NCBI GenBank assembly: GCA_937871285.1
Contig: CALMQS010000089.1
Coordinates: forward strand, 1-64,000
Length of the DNA stretch: 64,000 nucleotides
DNA from: an uncultured Sphingobacteriales bacterium
Lineage (GTDB): Bacteria; Bacteroidota; Bacteroidia; Chitinophagales; Chitinophagaceae
Direction: 5' to 3'
Shown here: piece by piece, positions 56,601 through 64,000 of the stretch
How the letters are laid out: each line of letters opens with the position of its first letter
How positions within the stretch are numbered: position 1 is the stretch's first letter
Translations under genes and position numbers: made by a program
Notes under the pieces: model-generated
The model's input: the letters and a program-made list of their open reading frames with translations, nothing else
Told to the model about the DNA's origin: nothing
Databases searched by the model: none

Positions 56601-59265
56601 GCGCCAGTGGAACCGGAGCCTGGTTATTGTTCCACATACGGGCCGGGCCGCCATCATCGGCATAATATAAAAAACCCGCTTCGGGATCCATTAAGAGCTT
56701 GGGGGAATTGGGATCAAGGGGATTGTCCCTGTCGGGCGGCGTTAAATTTATTTCGGGTTCCCACGCCATCAGCGGCAATGTAAATGCCCGTACCCTGTTT
56801 GCCGGTAATTTCACCTGCATGCCTTCCACCAAAAACGGGAATGCATTATTCCAGGTGTTTGCATTATAATCTACACTGTGCACTTCACCATCTGCCCCCC
56901 TTACACTGCCGGTTCTTATAAGCTGCCAGTCTGCACCAAAGCTCACGCCCAGTTGGTTAGCATTACTACTCACATCTAATAGCGAAAAGAATTCCCGCTG
57001 CAACTGTAAACCACTGTCCCATACATCTTCAACATCTTTCTTCATTTTAAATAACTCTTCCGGACTGTAAACAGCGCCATTGGCATTTTTAAACCCGGCC
57101 AGCAGGTCTGTATTCATTGAAGGCTCTTCCTTCAGGATGACGCCGGGAAATCTTTCGGCAACAATCTCCGGCGCAAAGCTTTCAGCCGTTAACCTTACCG
57201 CGGTAGCGATACTGCCAAATAACGGCTTTTTTACGGCAGTGGCTACCACTCCGGAGGGCTTGCGGGAAAGGGCTGTTGCTGATCTTACGGCAGCGGTAGT
57301 TTTTTTTGCTGTTTTGGCGGCAGTCTTCTTTTCCGGTAATGTGAGCAGATCGGGAAGCTCATTTCCGCCAAAATAAAAATCAACGCTTACCTCATCGGTT
57401 TGGTCTTCCGCTTCTATAAAACTTACCACACAAATCAGCAGGCTGTTTATCCCGTTTGCACCGGCAATACGGTTGTATCTTTCGGAATAAACACCCCTTC
57501 GCCATAGTCCCAGGTTAGCAATATAAGGATCAGGCAGCGTAGGCAAATAACTATACAATGAGAAGATGAATATGCAATTTCCCCGGATCACATTTTCCAT
57601 AGCGTCATCGCACTCACCAATAAGGATAAACGATTTTACCGGTGAAACGGTGAATAACGCGTTTTCCAGCGCAATGGAGAAAAGATTTAATTCCTGTGCG
57701 GGAGCAGCACCCGGAATGTTTACGGCATTAGCGGAAGCAGCCTGGTCTGCCTGCATATCTTCTTCCATCAGCATTATCCTTCTGCCGGTTTTTCCTGCGC
57801 TCAGCATCATATGACAGGAAGACGACTGAACAGGAAAAGGTTCTCCGTTTACCTTAACCGGGCGGTCGGTATAAATAGTAGCGGCACAGCCTGTAATTAA
57901 CAGTTCCTGCGCGTTTTTACTATTTATAATAAAAATCAAAGGCGCCTTTTCTAACAACACTATATCCGCGGTGGTACCGTGCGGATTCAGGTCATCTTTC
58001 CATAGCTCCAGGTGATGTGAAGCGCCGAGCGCATCGGCTTCCATATCGGTGATAACAATCTCACCGGGCTTACCTGATATTACAGGTTGCTTCAATCTTA
58101 CGTCTTCATTTTGCAATCCGTTCCATGTCATGCGCCAGCCTTCACCACATTGTAACAATGCAACACCGTTGCCCGTTGCCTGCACAGGATTGTTAATATT
58201 TAATGTTGCGGCAGGGAAAGCCCACCATGATTTTTGTATGAGCGCCTTGCCTGAGATACCGGTCCACGGACTTTTATATTTAAAGATAGAAAATTCATTT
58301 ACATCCGTTTTCCATGGTATCAACACCTGGTTGTTATTATATGCAGGCGTTACACTGGAAGCCGGTGTGAAGCCGAATGCCACAGCCTGTCCGTATATTT
58401 CACCTGTTGCCGGACCAACTTGAGTAATAGTGCATTTATTGTTCTGCCACGAAAATTCCCATATTTCCGGTAACTGATAAGTGGCTTCTCTTGCATCCCT
58501 TCCGTAAGGCGAGGTTTCTGCCGCACCTTCATCTGTATGCTGTGCCAGTTTGAGCGACACCTGTATATTAACTGCTGGGTTTAATGTGATCTGGTTATTC
58601 TGAATAGTGGGTGCAAGGCTTAATTGTATACTGCCTCCTTTTACTGCCACGCCAACAAACCGGTCTCCGGGGGCTGCAGCAGAAAGGAATTTCGCACTTA
58701 TCCAGCAACTGCCTGCTACTATTGTATAGGTTGTAGCAAGCTCTGCCGGCAAACCACCCGGAAACAGTATCCTTCCCTGCCGGAAAGAAGCCTTAAATAA
58801 CAATGCCGGCTGTGTGCCGATATACAGGGTAATTAATTTTTCATAGCGGTAAATGTCTATCCATATTTCGCGTCCTTCATTATTTAAAAAGGGACCAAAG
58901 GTTTCGGCGGGTTTGGCTCCTGCGGCCCAGTCGGGTACACTGCCGGCCACTGCGGCATTTAATATGGGTACACTGCGTACAAAAATGCTTTCGCCCTGCA
59001 TTGCTTCCACAGGCGCAGTAGTACGTGCAACCCTTGTGCTTATATCGGCAATACTGCTGAGTGCGGAAACTTTAATATTGTCGCGGCTATACAGGTTGGA
59101 ATTGGCGAAAAGGTGTTCAGTTCCCGTATCTTCCATTTTCTGACTGACCAGCGAAGCCGCAATCCTTTCCCTCGCCTGCTGTAATTGTCTTTCCTGGTCC
59201 TGACCCGTAACGGTAAGATGGCCCGTTATGCTTTCCAGCATAGTGGCTAATTGCGCTTGTGTCAT
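53671..59265 (-). CDS. Giant protein of unknown family (1864 residues)
   Basis: Starts at ATG 59265 (MTQAQLATMLESITGHLTVT), with a helical N-terminal region (DQERQLQQARERIAASLVSQ) and no signal peptide. Most of the chain is beta-rich without a family I recognise (WQNNKCTITQVGPATGEIYG, FGMASYASNLGHRVTEIFNN). A Lys/Ala/Thr-rich linker around residues 620-665 (KKTAAKTAKKTTAAVRSATA) resembles histone-H1-like tails and divides the protein. The last about 250 residues alternate small and hydrophobic residues (SLTLKFGFGVSIVVSLPVVG, GGLVCVCITIEAKGIVV), which could form a barrel or a lipid- or particle-facing sheet. It is the first gene ahead of the 1484-residue protein and the encapsulin operon. Function unknown. 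Confidence 0.75.
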   Translation of the reverse strand: MTQAQLATMLESITGHLTVTGQDQERQLQQARERIAASLVSQKMEDTGTEHLFANSNLYSRDNIKVSALSSIADISTRVARTTAPVEAMQGESIFVRSVPILNAAVAGSVPDWAAGAKPAETFGPFLNNEGREIWIDIYRYEKLITLYIGTQPALLFKASFRQGRILFPGGLPAELATTYTIVAGSCWISAKFLSAAAPGDRFVGVAVKGGSIQLSLAPTIQNNQITLNPAVNIQVSLKLAQHTDEGAAETSPYGRDAREATYQLPEIWEFSWQNNKCTITQVGPATGEIYGQAVAFGFTPASSVTPAYNNNQVLIPWKTDVNEFSIFKYKSPWTGISGKALIQKSWWAFPAATLNINNPVQATGNGVALLQCGEGWRMTWNGLQNEDVRLKQPVISGKPGEIVITDMEADALGASHHLELWKDDLNPHGTTADIVLLEKAPLIFIINSKNAQELLITGCAATIYTDRPVKVNGEPFPVQSSSCHMMLSAGKTGRRIMLMEEDMQADQAASANAVNIPGAAPAQELNLFSIALENALFTVSPVKSFILIGECDDAMENVIRGNCIFIFSLYSYLPTLPDPYIANLGLWRRGVYSERYNRIAGANGINSLLICVVSFIEAEDQTDEVSVDFYFGGNELPDLLTLPEKKTAAKTAKKTTAAVRSATALSRKPSGVVATAVKKPLFGSIATAVRLTAESFAPEIVAERFPGVILKEEPSMNTDLLAGFKNANGAVYSPEELFKMKKDVEDVWDSGLQLQREFFSLLDVSSNANQLGVSFGADWQLIRTGSVRGADGEVHSVDYNANTWNNAFPFLVEGMQVKLPANRVRAFTLPLMAWEPEINLTPPDRDNPLDPNSPKLLMDPEAGFLYYADDGGPARMWNNNQAPVPLAPIPVTNGLVEDFKSQPGNYTLATFTLPFGMKAISYISKHFVEPQKPAIENIRPKFRKNEEDNTYKLEGGIQISLQAGRFGKPNPANPTEYDSDMFPGYTVQANNLLNWFGMASYASNLGHRVTEIFNNEFLFGPLSLSSLLKDSRGVPVSRMDITGYGASMFSNWLSPGAAMAQTSQARFDVMLGRTGHEVIQVKSIIYPWGIRVVRTITVFRTGSGYVFRTDSGWKAESDGLFDFSYSYLKKGKDPFAKLTLADFENIEAPYEFHPGIIRGLFNVRNIKDAPSVTEYTSENIIAPNADYVNGVKGQMYTNGATQRNEPVKCGGVYFDADVEIENVVQGHINKRVVSKRVLGYVQVAPAGKPLTAEQLKALLQLQNGSIGGEVDCVLDINKSNQQVRVNRFDLSASINKAGTIPVFVVAARGNVFLPKDGSWAMVQHNAGTGEVIPLPQDVTVPLIRTAAWKKGNVVDAATLQQKLVRIAHPLEILRDPSADTINFGYLQTTATQKALFLTPAYGLNVDKMLSKTPPIFADAYRLMTGNGIFPNIGNAITDFGKTIPLLNSKDANGNTFQAFVENALEDGGEKVLELMKVEAEKAGEAVIKQGMSMLKNGANGVLDKALKFDVPSFEIPLVDTEALRIYIEYKTGKKTDAPANYVDSKLNFDVDSFAGDMADQWKSRMNNLAMVVDLGDMKRLMTIKGNFDAQKGKESSYEGGSSPTEGIPTPEIEFSDALQPVIDILQMLASLSSGDYGEALKKGLKLAMSNSGEIWEYKFEATKEIALIRFPPTDELYNSAQTPLKLEASLSVGVYFNAALKVTSDPSQLLPTAGAFLQFHGGLQIMCYSVGVGSIYAIGAVDVKIAADTKVGPSLTLKFGFGVSIVVSLPVVGNASVTFMVGVEMYADKDKVVLAALMLFRGQANLLGGLVCVCITIEAKGIVVRQGGKTDCSAQVTFAIDISIFLVIDISFSKTWGEDRQVA

Positions 59266-59498
59266 CTAAAAAGATTTATTCAATAAAAGAATGCGCTCAG
59301 ACAAATGGCTGCGCCATACGCCAAAAGCCGGCAGTATTTGTCTTTACTAAAATTTTAACGGAAGTTGAATTTTAAAGAAGGAACGGAGGAGGCGGTACAT
59401 AGGATCTTACTCAGGGAGGAACAGTAATATTAAAAAATAGAAATGAGTAATCAAAGCAATGTTGATAAATTATTGCATGGTTAACAAATTGTTTCCCA

Positions 59499-59532
59499 AC
59501 TTCCGGTTCATAGAAACGAATCAGGGCGGTTG
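59499..59532 (+). repeat. REP, degenerate copy
   Basis: ACTTCCGGTTCATAGAAACG... ending CAGGGCGGTTG matches the frame of the intact REP at 60258-60292, but the hairpin stem is damaged. Confidence 0.6.
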
Positions 59533-59607
59533 CAATGTGGTTGAACTGGTGGAGAAGCTAAGGCTGCTGACGGCTGTAAAAAAACATTGATATATTTTAT
59601 TAATACC

Positions 59608-59640
59608 TCAGCCCTGGTTCGTGTCTCACGAACCAGCTTC
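59608..59640 (-). repeat. REP, inverted copy at the 3' side of the RAYT gene
   Basis: On the minus strand it reads GAAGCTGGTTCGTGAGACAC then GAACCAGGGCTG, with the same GGTTCGTG/CACGAACC stem as the copy upstream of the transposase gene. The two copies flank the gene in opposite orientation. Confidence 0.75.
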
Positions 59641-59649
59641 ATTCATTTC

Positions 59650-60204
59650 TTAAAATATAGCTGTGATATCATTCAAAAACCCAAAATCATCAATGCCCGT
59701 TTCATAATATTTCGCTGATGAATAGTGGTATTTAACCGGGTCGTCTGTTAATTGCCAGTGTTCTGCCAAAGGATTATCGTGAATGTATTGCAGTTTTTGC
59801 ATAACAGTTTTCTTTTGTGTGAGTTCAAACGCCAATGGATTCCGCTGCCAGAATTCATAATTTTTGTTAGCTGCCTTTACTGAAAAGGAGGGCAGAAACA
59901 ATGGATCATTATGGATAAGATGATTTTTAAACGCATGAGCGGTAAATTTTAAAAAAGATCCCTGGGCGGTTTCTTTTCCATTCAATCCATTCATTTGCCA
60001 GATAAGGTGGATATGGTTGGGCATGATCACAAATGCATATACTGTAATTTTTCCTCTTGCTGATAAGGTGGAGAGCGAACCGGTGATTATTTGCTTTGGT
60101 ACATCACCGGATAATAGCTTATGCCAGTTATTAATGGTAGCTGTCCAGAAATATATCTTTCCTATTTCCATATAGGACTTACGGTGTTCTTCAAAATAAT
60201 ACAT
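59650..60204 (-). CDS. REP-associated tyrosine transposase (RAYT, IS200-like)
   Basis: A 184-residue Y1 HUH transposase. The metal-binding HUH motif is His64-Ile-His66 in VIMPNHIHLIWQM. The catalytic tyrosine is Tyr140 in LQYIHDNPLAEHW, the conserved RAYT C-terminal motif. RAYTs are domesticated relatives of IS200/IS605 transposases that process REP hairpins. REP copies at 59608-59640 and 60258-60292 bracket the gene, and more copies lie at 62982-63084. Length and both motifs are intact, so the enzyme is probably functional. Confidence 0.92.
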   Translation of the reverse strand: MYYFEEHRKSYMEIGKIYFWTATINNWHKLLSGDVPKQIITGSLSTLSARGKITVYAFVIMPNHIHLIWQMNGLNGKETAQGSFLKFTAHAFKNHLIHNDPLFLPSFSVKAANKNYEFWQRNPLAFELTQKKTVMQKLQYIHDNPLAEHWQLTDDPVKYHYSSAKYYETGIDDFGFLNDITAIF

Positions 60205-60257
60205 TAACGAATGTATTACATTTCAGATTATGAATATACGAACGAAGAAGAATCCCA

Positions 60258-60313
60258 ATTTCCGGTTCGTGAGACACGAACCGGGGCGGTTGAAGTTTCC
60301 AACTTCCGGTTCT
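60258..60313 (+). repeat. REP, intact copy plus adjacent half copy
   Basis: The core TTTCCGGTTCGTGAGACACG, continued by AACCGGGGCGGTTG, forms an 8-bp stem GGTTCGTG/CACGAACC with an AGA loop. A second partial copy, ACTTCCGGTTCT, follows at 60302-60313. It is located 54 nt upstream of the transposase start. Confidence 0.8.
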
Positions 60314-60326
60314 CTAATTAAAGCAA

Positions 60327-62447
60327 TCATGCCTGAGGGGAGACAGGTAAAGCTGCACAGGAAAAAGAAACATAAAAAACAGTGCCCCCACCCTTGCGGT
60401 TCTCAAACCACAATTTGCCTTCGTGCGCATCCATAATTTGCCTGCATATAGCAAGTCCCAATCCATACGAAGGTTCCCCAGAAGTGCCCTGCCTTTTAGA
60501 ATCGGCTGTCATCTGAAATATTTTTTCTTTCAGGTTTTCCGGGATGCCAATACCCCTGTCTTTTACCGCCACGGTTACAACAGCATTATTAATGGTGAAA
60601 TCAATATCAATACCGGCATTTTCGGGGCCAAACTTTATCGCATTCCCGATCAGGTTACTAAAAACGCGCCAGAGCTTCTCCCGGTCCGCCTGTACAACGC
60701 AGGGCACGGTTTGTAATTTCATGATTTGATTTTTCTCCGCTGCTTTGGATGCAAGCATCTCCACACAATAAGAAACCAGTACGGCCAAATCCACGGGCAT
60801 TTTATTAACATCGTTCCGCCGCTGACCGGTATGCAAAAGCTCCTCTATAAGTTGAACAGCATGGTGACCTGCTTTGCTGATCATTTCCAGCATTTTGCGC
60901 TGACCGGGCAGGTAATTATCATCTTTCAGCAAAAAATCACTCATGCCTGCTATACCACCAACGGGATTGCGCAAATCGTGGGCCACCACCTTCATCATCC
61001 TGCTGTTTTCGGCATGGCTGTTTTCCAATGCAGAAAATGCTTTTTCCAAATGAGCATTCTTGTTGGATATCTTCGTGTTGAGCTTAGCAAGCACTGCGAT
61101 ATGTTTTTTCGACTGGCGATTATTCCGCCAGATGAGCAGCATTACCAGCACAGCCATGGCTGCGCCTATTGCCGTAACAATAAGATATATGGTTTTGAGA
61201 TCATCTTCTTTTTGCAAAGCATCCAGCTCATACTCGTTTTTTAAATAGTTCAATTCTTTATTGATATCCGGAGACAGCACGCCTCTTTCCGCGATTTCTA
61301 TAGAATCGCTGATTTTCATATAGCGGGTGAGATAGCTGTTTGCTTTACGGAAATCATTATTTTCTTCAGATACCCGCGATTGCATCAGGTTCCATTTTCC
61401 CATGATTTCAGGGTTGGGAAAACTATCCAGCCCCCTTTTCAGGGCAAGCAATGCGGCTTCGGCCTCATGCAGCCGCTTTTGCCGGATATACAGGTCGGCC
61501 AGCTTGGCAAGCGACCAGGGCACATCTTCAACCGCGCGGCGGGGCAAGCTATTGATGCGAATGCTCTCTTTCAGTAAGCGTTCGGCAGCGGAATCGTTCC
61601 CCGTTTCCATTAAATCCTTTGCAAGGTTGCCATAAATAACTGCTGTGGCCGCCTCAATAAGAACAGTATCAAGGATCTTTTGATTTTGAGCATTATACCG
61701 GAATGCCTTGTGTGCGTTATATTGGATATAGCGCAGCGCGCTGTCGAAATAATATATGGCGCTGTCGTGCATATTCAGCCTGCTGTAGCATATGCCAACA
61801 TTGTCGAGGTCTGCCTGCTGGTTGGCAAAAAGTGTGTGTTCTTTGTTGGGATCGCTGTTACGGTTACAATCAGATCGTTGTATATAAGCCTCTTTAAAGA
61901 ACATGGCTGCCTCATCATAACGTTTACGCTTGTATGCAATTTTGCCCAGGCTGGTAGTGGAATTGGTACGCTGGCATATATCGCCTGTTTTTAAAATGGC
62001 TTCCCGTGCCAGGAAATAAAAACCAAACGCCTCATCGTAGCGCTTAAGGGCGTGCAGGTCATCGGCCTTATACGATAACGCCGTGGAATACCAGTGCAGG
62101 TACCCTTTTTCACGTTTGAGCTGCTTAACAATCATAAGCATGCTGTCTGAATACATTAAAGCCCTGGCATAATCCCTTTTTTGCGTATAGTAGTACCCTC
62201 TTTTTACACTATAGGTTTCATACATCCGTTCCGGATAAGGCAGGTCGGCATATATGGAATCAACCGCTCTGAAATAAAGCACGCTGTCTTCAATATACTG
62301 CTGGATCTTCCTGAATTTAAAATTTTCGAATACCTCCCGGTTTCCTGCTTCCTGATGATCGCGGCAGGCCGCAGAGAAAAGAATAACCGCCGCAAATACC
62401 GATAATACAGTAAGCCGCATTTTTTTCTCACGCTTCATGATAATCAT
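60327..62447 (-). CDS. TPR-containing lipoprotein sensor histidine kinase
   Basis: A 706-residue sensor kinase (ATG 62438 or 62420 are possible later starts). A lipoprotein-type signal LTVLSVFAAVILFSAAC is followed by tetratricopeptide repeats up to about residue 390 (GKIAYKRKRYDEAAMFFKEA, NVGICYSRLNMHDSAIYYFD). A membrane helix (IYLIVTAIGAAMAVLVMLLI) and a short coiled coil (KLNTKISNKNAHLEKAFSAL) come next. The kinase core has the H-box His490 in MMKVVAHDLRNPVGG, the N-box VFSNLIGNAIKFGPE and the G-boxes DRGIGIP and GLGLAICRQI. Bacteroidota use such TPR kinases to sense envelope or nutrient state; no response regulator is adjacent, so it is an orphan. Confidence 0.9.
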   Translation of the reverse strand: MIIMKREKKMRLTVLSVFAAVILFSAACRDHQEAGNREVFENFKFRKIQQYIEDSVLYFRAVDSIYADLPYPERMYETYSVKRGYYYTQKRDYARALMYSDSMLMIVKQLKREKGYLHWYSTALSYKADDLHALKRYDEAFGFYFLAREAILKTGDICQRTNSTTSLGKIAYKRKRYDEAAMFFKEAYIQRSDCNRNSDPNKEHTLFANQQADLDNVGICYSRLNMHDSAIYYFDSALRYIQYNAHKAFRYNAQNQKILDTVLIEAATAVIYGNLAKDLMETGNDSAAERLLKESIRINSLPRRAVEDVPWSLAKLADLYIRQKRLHEAEAALLALKRGLDSFPNPEIMGKWNLMQSRVSEENNDFRKANSYLTRYMKISDSIEIAERGVLSPDINKELNYLKNEYELDALQKEDDLKTIYLIVTAIGAAMAVLVMLLIWRNNRQSKKHIAVLAKLNTKISNKNAHLEKAFSALENSHAENSRMMKVVAHDLRNPVGGIAGMSDFLLKDDNYLPGQRKMLEMISKAGHHAVQLIEELLHTGQRRNDVNKMPVDLAVLVSYCVEMLASKAAEKNQIMKLQTVPCVVQADREKLWRVFSNLIGNAIKFGPENAGIDIDFTINNAVVTVAVKDRGIGIPENLKEKIFQMTADSKRQGTSGEPSYGLGLAICRQIMDAHEGKLWFENRKGGGTVFYVSFSCAALPVSPQA

Positions 62448-62568
62448 TTTTCAACCTGCGTTTTATGTTTGACGTTATACCTGCAAACGTTTTTTGCTTT
62501 CCTAACGTATGTAACACGCGGCATAGTACGCTAAAATACCACTTCTTCGCACGATAATATTTTTAAGA

Positions 62569-62798
62569 ATGAAACAACTGTTTATAATATCCCTTCTGCA
62601 TGTAATTTGTTCCGGGATGCCGGTTGCGCAGCAAAAACATAGCATTATTGATAACGCAGTTTTTCCTTCCTGAAAGATATCACGAAAGGGATAACAGACA
62701 ACTCACGGATATACTCCGAACAGGCTGTACCAGTATTGGGAGCCAATAAAACCGGCGGAATACTCATCCGGCCCGGCGGAAGAAACACAAAAAAATAA
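62569..62798 (+). pseudogene. Small secreted-protein gene broken by a frameshift
   Basis: ATG 62569 opens a clean signal peptide (KQLFIISLLHVICSGMPVAQ) and reads to HSIIDNAVFPS, then a stop near 62673. In the next frame the sequence continues as SFLKDITKGITDNSRIYSEQ and AVPVLGANKTGGILIRPGGR to a stop at 62796-62798, just ahead of a strong terminator. A single frameshift in a run of T/C would restore a protein of about 75 residues. The family is unknown. It is divergent from the sensor kinase gene. Confidence 0.55.
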
Positions 62799-62799
62799 A

Positions 62800-62829
62800 G
62801 GAAAAACGAACGCCTCCGGCCGTTTTTCC
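62800..62829 (+). terminator. Strong hairpin behind the small broken gene
   Basis: GGAAAAACG (62800-62808) pairs perfectly with CGTTTTTCC (62821-62829) across a 12-nt loop. It lies directly after the stop of the frameshifted gene on the plus strand; the T-run is inside the descending stem. Confidence 0.6.
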
Positions 62830-62981
62830 GGCCACCGCCTCCCCCTGTGTAACATGCCTTTAAATTTTTAGTTCATCTAATAAACCCCGATCCAAAGATC
62901 AATAAGGATTCCTGTTCGTGAGATACCATAGCCGTCAACTTAAAATGCTTTAGAGGAGGAAAGCGCAGTCCAGTCTCACCT

Positions 62982-63084
62982 TTCCGGCACGTGGAGACAC
63001 GTGCCGGGGCGATCGCCTTGGTAAGTGTCCCCACTTACCAGCTTCAAACTTCCGGTTCGCGAGACACGAACCGGGGCGGTTGCA
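62982..63084. repeat. REP cluster with three covarying hairpins
   Basis: Three units: TTCCGGCACGTGGAGACACG... at 62982-63015 (stem GGCACGTG/CACGTGCC, plus); 63018-63046 in reverse orientation (stem GGTAAGTG/CACTTACC); and ACTTCCGGTTCGCGAGACAC... at 63048-63084 (stem GGTTCGCG/CACGAACC, plus). Flanks such as CTTCCGG and GGGGCGGTTG are shared with the copies near the RAYT gene. Stem changes are mostly matched on both sides. Confidence 0.78.
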
Positions 63085-63091
63085 TTCCACT

Positions 63092-64000
63092 CTACAACTT
63101 ATAATACTGCTCCCAGCCTTTGCGCGGAGGTGTTCCCGTTAGCATGGCATCGGCAAACCGGTTGTTCGTGATACGTTTGGTTTCCCTGTTAAATAATATT
63201 TGCGTATTAAGCCGCTGCGCCATTACGCCTAATGAAAACACCTGGCTGAGCGGTCCCGCAATTTCAAAGGGGGAACGCGTTTTTTCTGACCCGCTGCAGG
63301 CAAGCAAAAAGTTGGCAAAATGGTTTGAAGAACTTTTAGGCACTTCGGGTAGTTTGGATGACATTGCCTTTGCTTTGTCTTCGGGAATAATGGATAAGGT
63401 GCTGCCATGTGTACCGCCTTTAAAGGTCAGTTCTTTACTGTATATAATTTTACCCGGATTGAGCTTGACCGGCTGAATTTTACCATTGCCTGCCGGTGGG
63501 ATATCGGGATCCAGTTCAGATACGCCATATCCTTCGGGTACAGGAGGAATATTATTTATACCATCATACCAGGTAATATCAACCGCCGGCATTTTTTTGC
63601 GCTGCGGAAATCTAAACAGCAATGTGGTAGACATAGGATAGAAAAATTCATTGTGCCCTTCCGCTTTGAGCGCCGTAATTTCATAGGGCAGACCCAATTC
63701 TAAAAACTCATGCGCGGTGTCTAAAATATGCGCGCCCCAGTCGCCGAGGGCGCCCATCCCAAAATCGTACCAGCAACGCCATTGCCCCAGGTGATAATCA
63801 TGATTATAATCGTGGTACTGTGCTGCAGCCAGCCAGTTGTTCCAGTCTAATGTGGCGGGAACAGCTTCCGCAGCAGGAAATTTTTTGATTGAAGTATCCC
63901 ATCCGTGCCAGCGGCGCGATGCATTCATATGTGCAGTAATCGCTGTAACATCTTTTATGATGCCGGCATCCTTCCAGGCTTTAAACTGAAAATAATTGGC
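63092..64000 (-). CDS. Gfo/Idh/MocA-family oxidoreductase, N-terminus outside window
   Basis: The frame is open to the right edge; translation upstream of the Met at 63928 gives ANYFQFKAWKDAGIIKDVTA leading into ITAHMNASRRWHGWD, so that Met is internal and the gene continues beyond 64000. The visible about 302 residues are the C-terminal substrate domain of a Gfo/Idh/MocA oxidoreductase. They include QWRCWYDFGMGALGDWGAHILD, a phrase corresponding to SYGGGALSDDASHVMD in the intact paralog at 27701-29050. The C-terminal phrase TNNRFADAMLTGTPPRKGWEQYYKL is typical. Substrate unknown. Confidence 0.88.
   Translation of the reverse strand, partial: ANYFQFKAWKDAGIIKDVTAITAHMNASRRWHGWDTSIKKFPAAEAVPATLDWNNWLAAAQYHDYNHDYHLGQWRCWYDFGMGALGDWGAHILDTAHEFLELGLPYEITALKAEGHNEFFYPMSTTLLFRFPQRKKMPAVDITWYDGINNIPPVPEGYGVSELDPDIPPAGNGKIQPVKLNPGKIIYSKELTFKGGTHGSTLSIIPEDKAKAMSSKLPEVPKSSSNHFANFLLACSGSEKTRSPFEIAGPLSQVFSLGVMAQRLNTQILFNRETKRITNNRFADAMLTGTPPRKGWEQYYKL

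Larger units (their letters stand above)
59266..59649. other. Intergenic region with two REP copies
   Basis: About 380 bases between the RAYT transposase gene and the 1864-codon gene. It holds a degenerate REP (59499-59532) and an inverted REP (59608-59640). The promoter of the giant-gene pair must be here on the minus strand, but no clear -7 box was found. Confidence 0.5.
62448..63091. other. Gene-poor region with gene remnant, terminator and REP cluster
   Basis: About 640 bases between the sensor kinase and the truncated Gfo/Idh gene. It contains a frameshifted small secreted-protein gene (62569-62798), a strong terminator hairpin (62800-62829) and three REP units (62982-63084). The remainder shows no coding signal. 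Confidence 0.6.

Noticed and set aside
62982..63084. CRISPR-like repeat cluster
   Set aside because: Units are inverted and direct hairpins of REP type, not regularly spaced repeats.

Overview
The window looks like chromosomal DNA of a Bacteroidota species, most likely a Chitinophagaceae-type soil or plant bacterium. The signs are a SpvB/YD-type giant surface protein, a CarboxypepD_reg plus outer-membrane-barrel protein, Tat-type Gfo/Idh/MocA oxidoreductases, weak Shine-Dalgarno sites, and promoters of the Bacteroidota TAnnTTTG type upstream of two operons. No complete RNA gene, CRISPR array or prophage is visible. Two genes run off the edges: an SpvB/RHS-like gene at the left (1-4711, minus) and a Gfo/Idh/MocA gene at the right (63092-64000, minus).

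Layout. (1) 1-4711: giant SpvB/RHS-like secreted protein. (2) 5122-8978, minus: a compact operon with a MORN-repeat secreted protein, a PilX/GspK-like protein, two pseudopilins and a GspF/PilC inner-membrane platform, that is, part of a type II secretion or type IV pilus-like machine. (3) 8979-10469: about 1.5 kb without a convincing gene, holding a 3' fragment of a tRNA-Ser gene, a weaker tRNA-end-like fragment and two terminator hairpins, so a likely old integration site. (4) 10470-24068: a choline-to-glycine catabolic locus. An APC permease, betB and betA run leftward. A GbcA-like Rieske oxygenase, a dimethylglycine oxidase/dehydrogenase and soxB-soxD-soxA-soxG run rightward and look GC-richer. 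A tandem 20/21-bp direct repeat in the divergent promoter region and an AraC regulator downstream suggest the control circuit.

(5) 25219-40764: a sugar-acid/carbohydrate utilisation region. It holds a LacI regulator with two operator-like palindromes, an ACS-type MFS transporter, a Gfo/Idh oxidoreductase, two bilobed alpha/beta-hydrolases, D-galactonate dehydratase, an SDR, a secreted isochorismatase-ThuA fusion, an SMP-30 lactonase and a zinc sugar-alcohol/acid dehydrogenase. One hydrolase gene has a palindromic MITE-like element inside its 5' coding region. (6) 40751-45468: an outer-membrane barrel protein, a small conserved protein and an Nramp-like transporter without the canonical metal motifs.

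(7) 45506-59265, minus: the most striking part. A family 2A encapsulin shell gene and its cysteine desulfurase cargo (with an N-terminal extension of about 255 residues) sit behind a promoter overlapped by a 23-bp palindrome. A serine O-acetyltransferase gene, a usual partner in such operons, survives only as a doubly frameshifted remnant. Directly upstream lie two unrecognised giant genes (1484 and 1864 codons). (8) 59650-64000: a REP-associated tyrosine transposase surrounded by its REP hairpins, a TPR-containing lipoprotein sensor kinase, a frameshifted small secreted-protein gene with a strong hairpin behind it, and the truncated Gfo/Idh gene.
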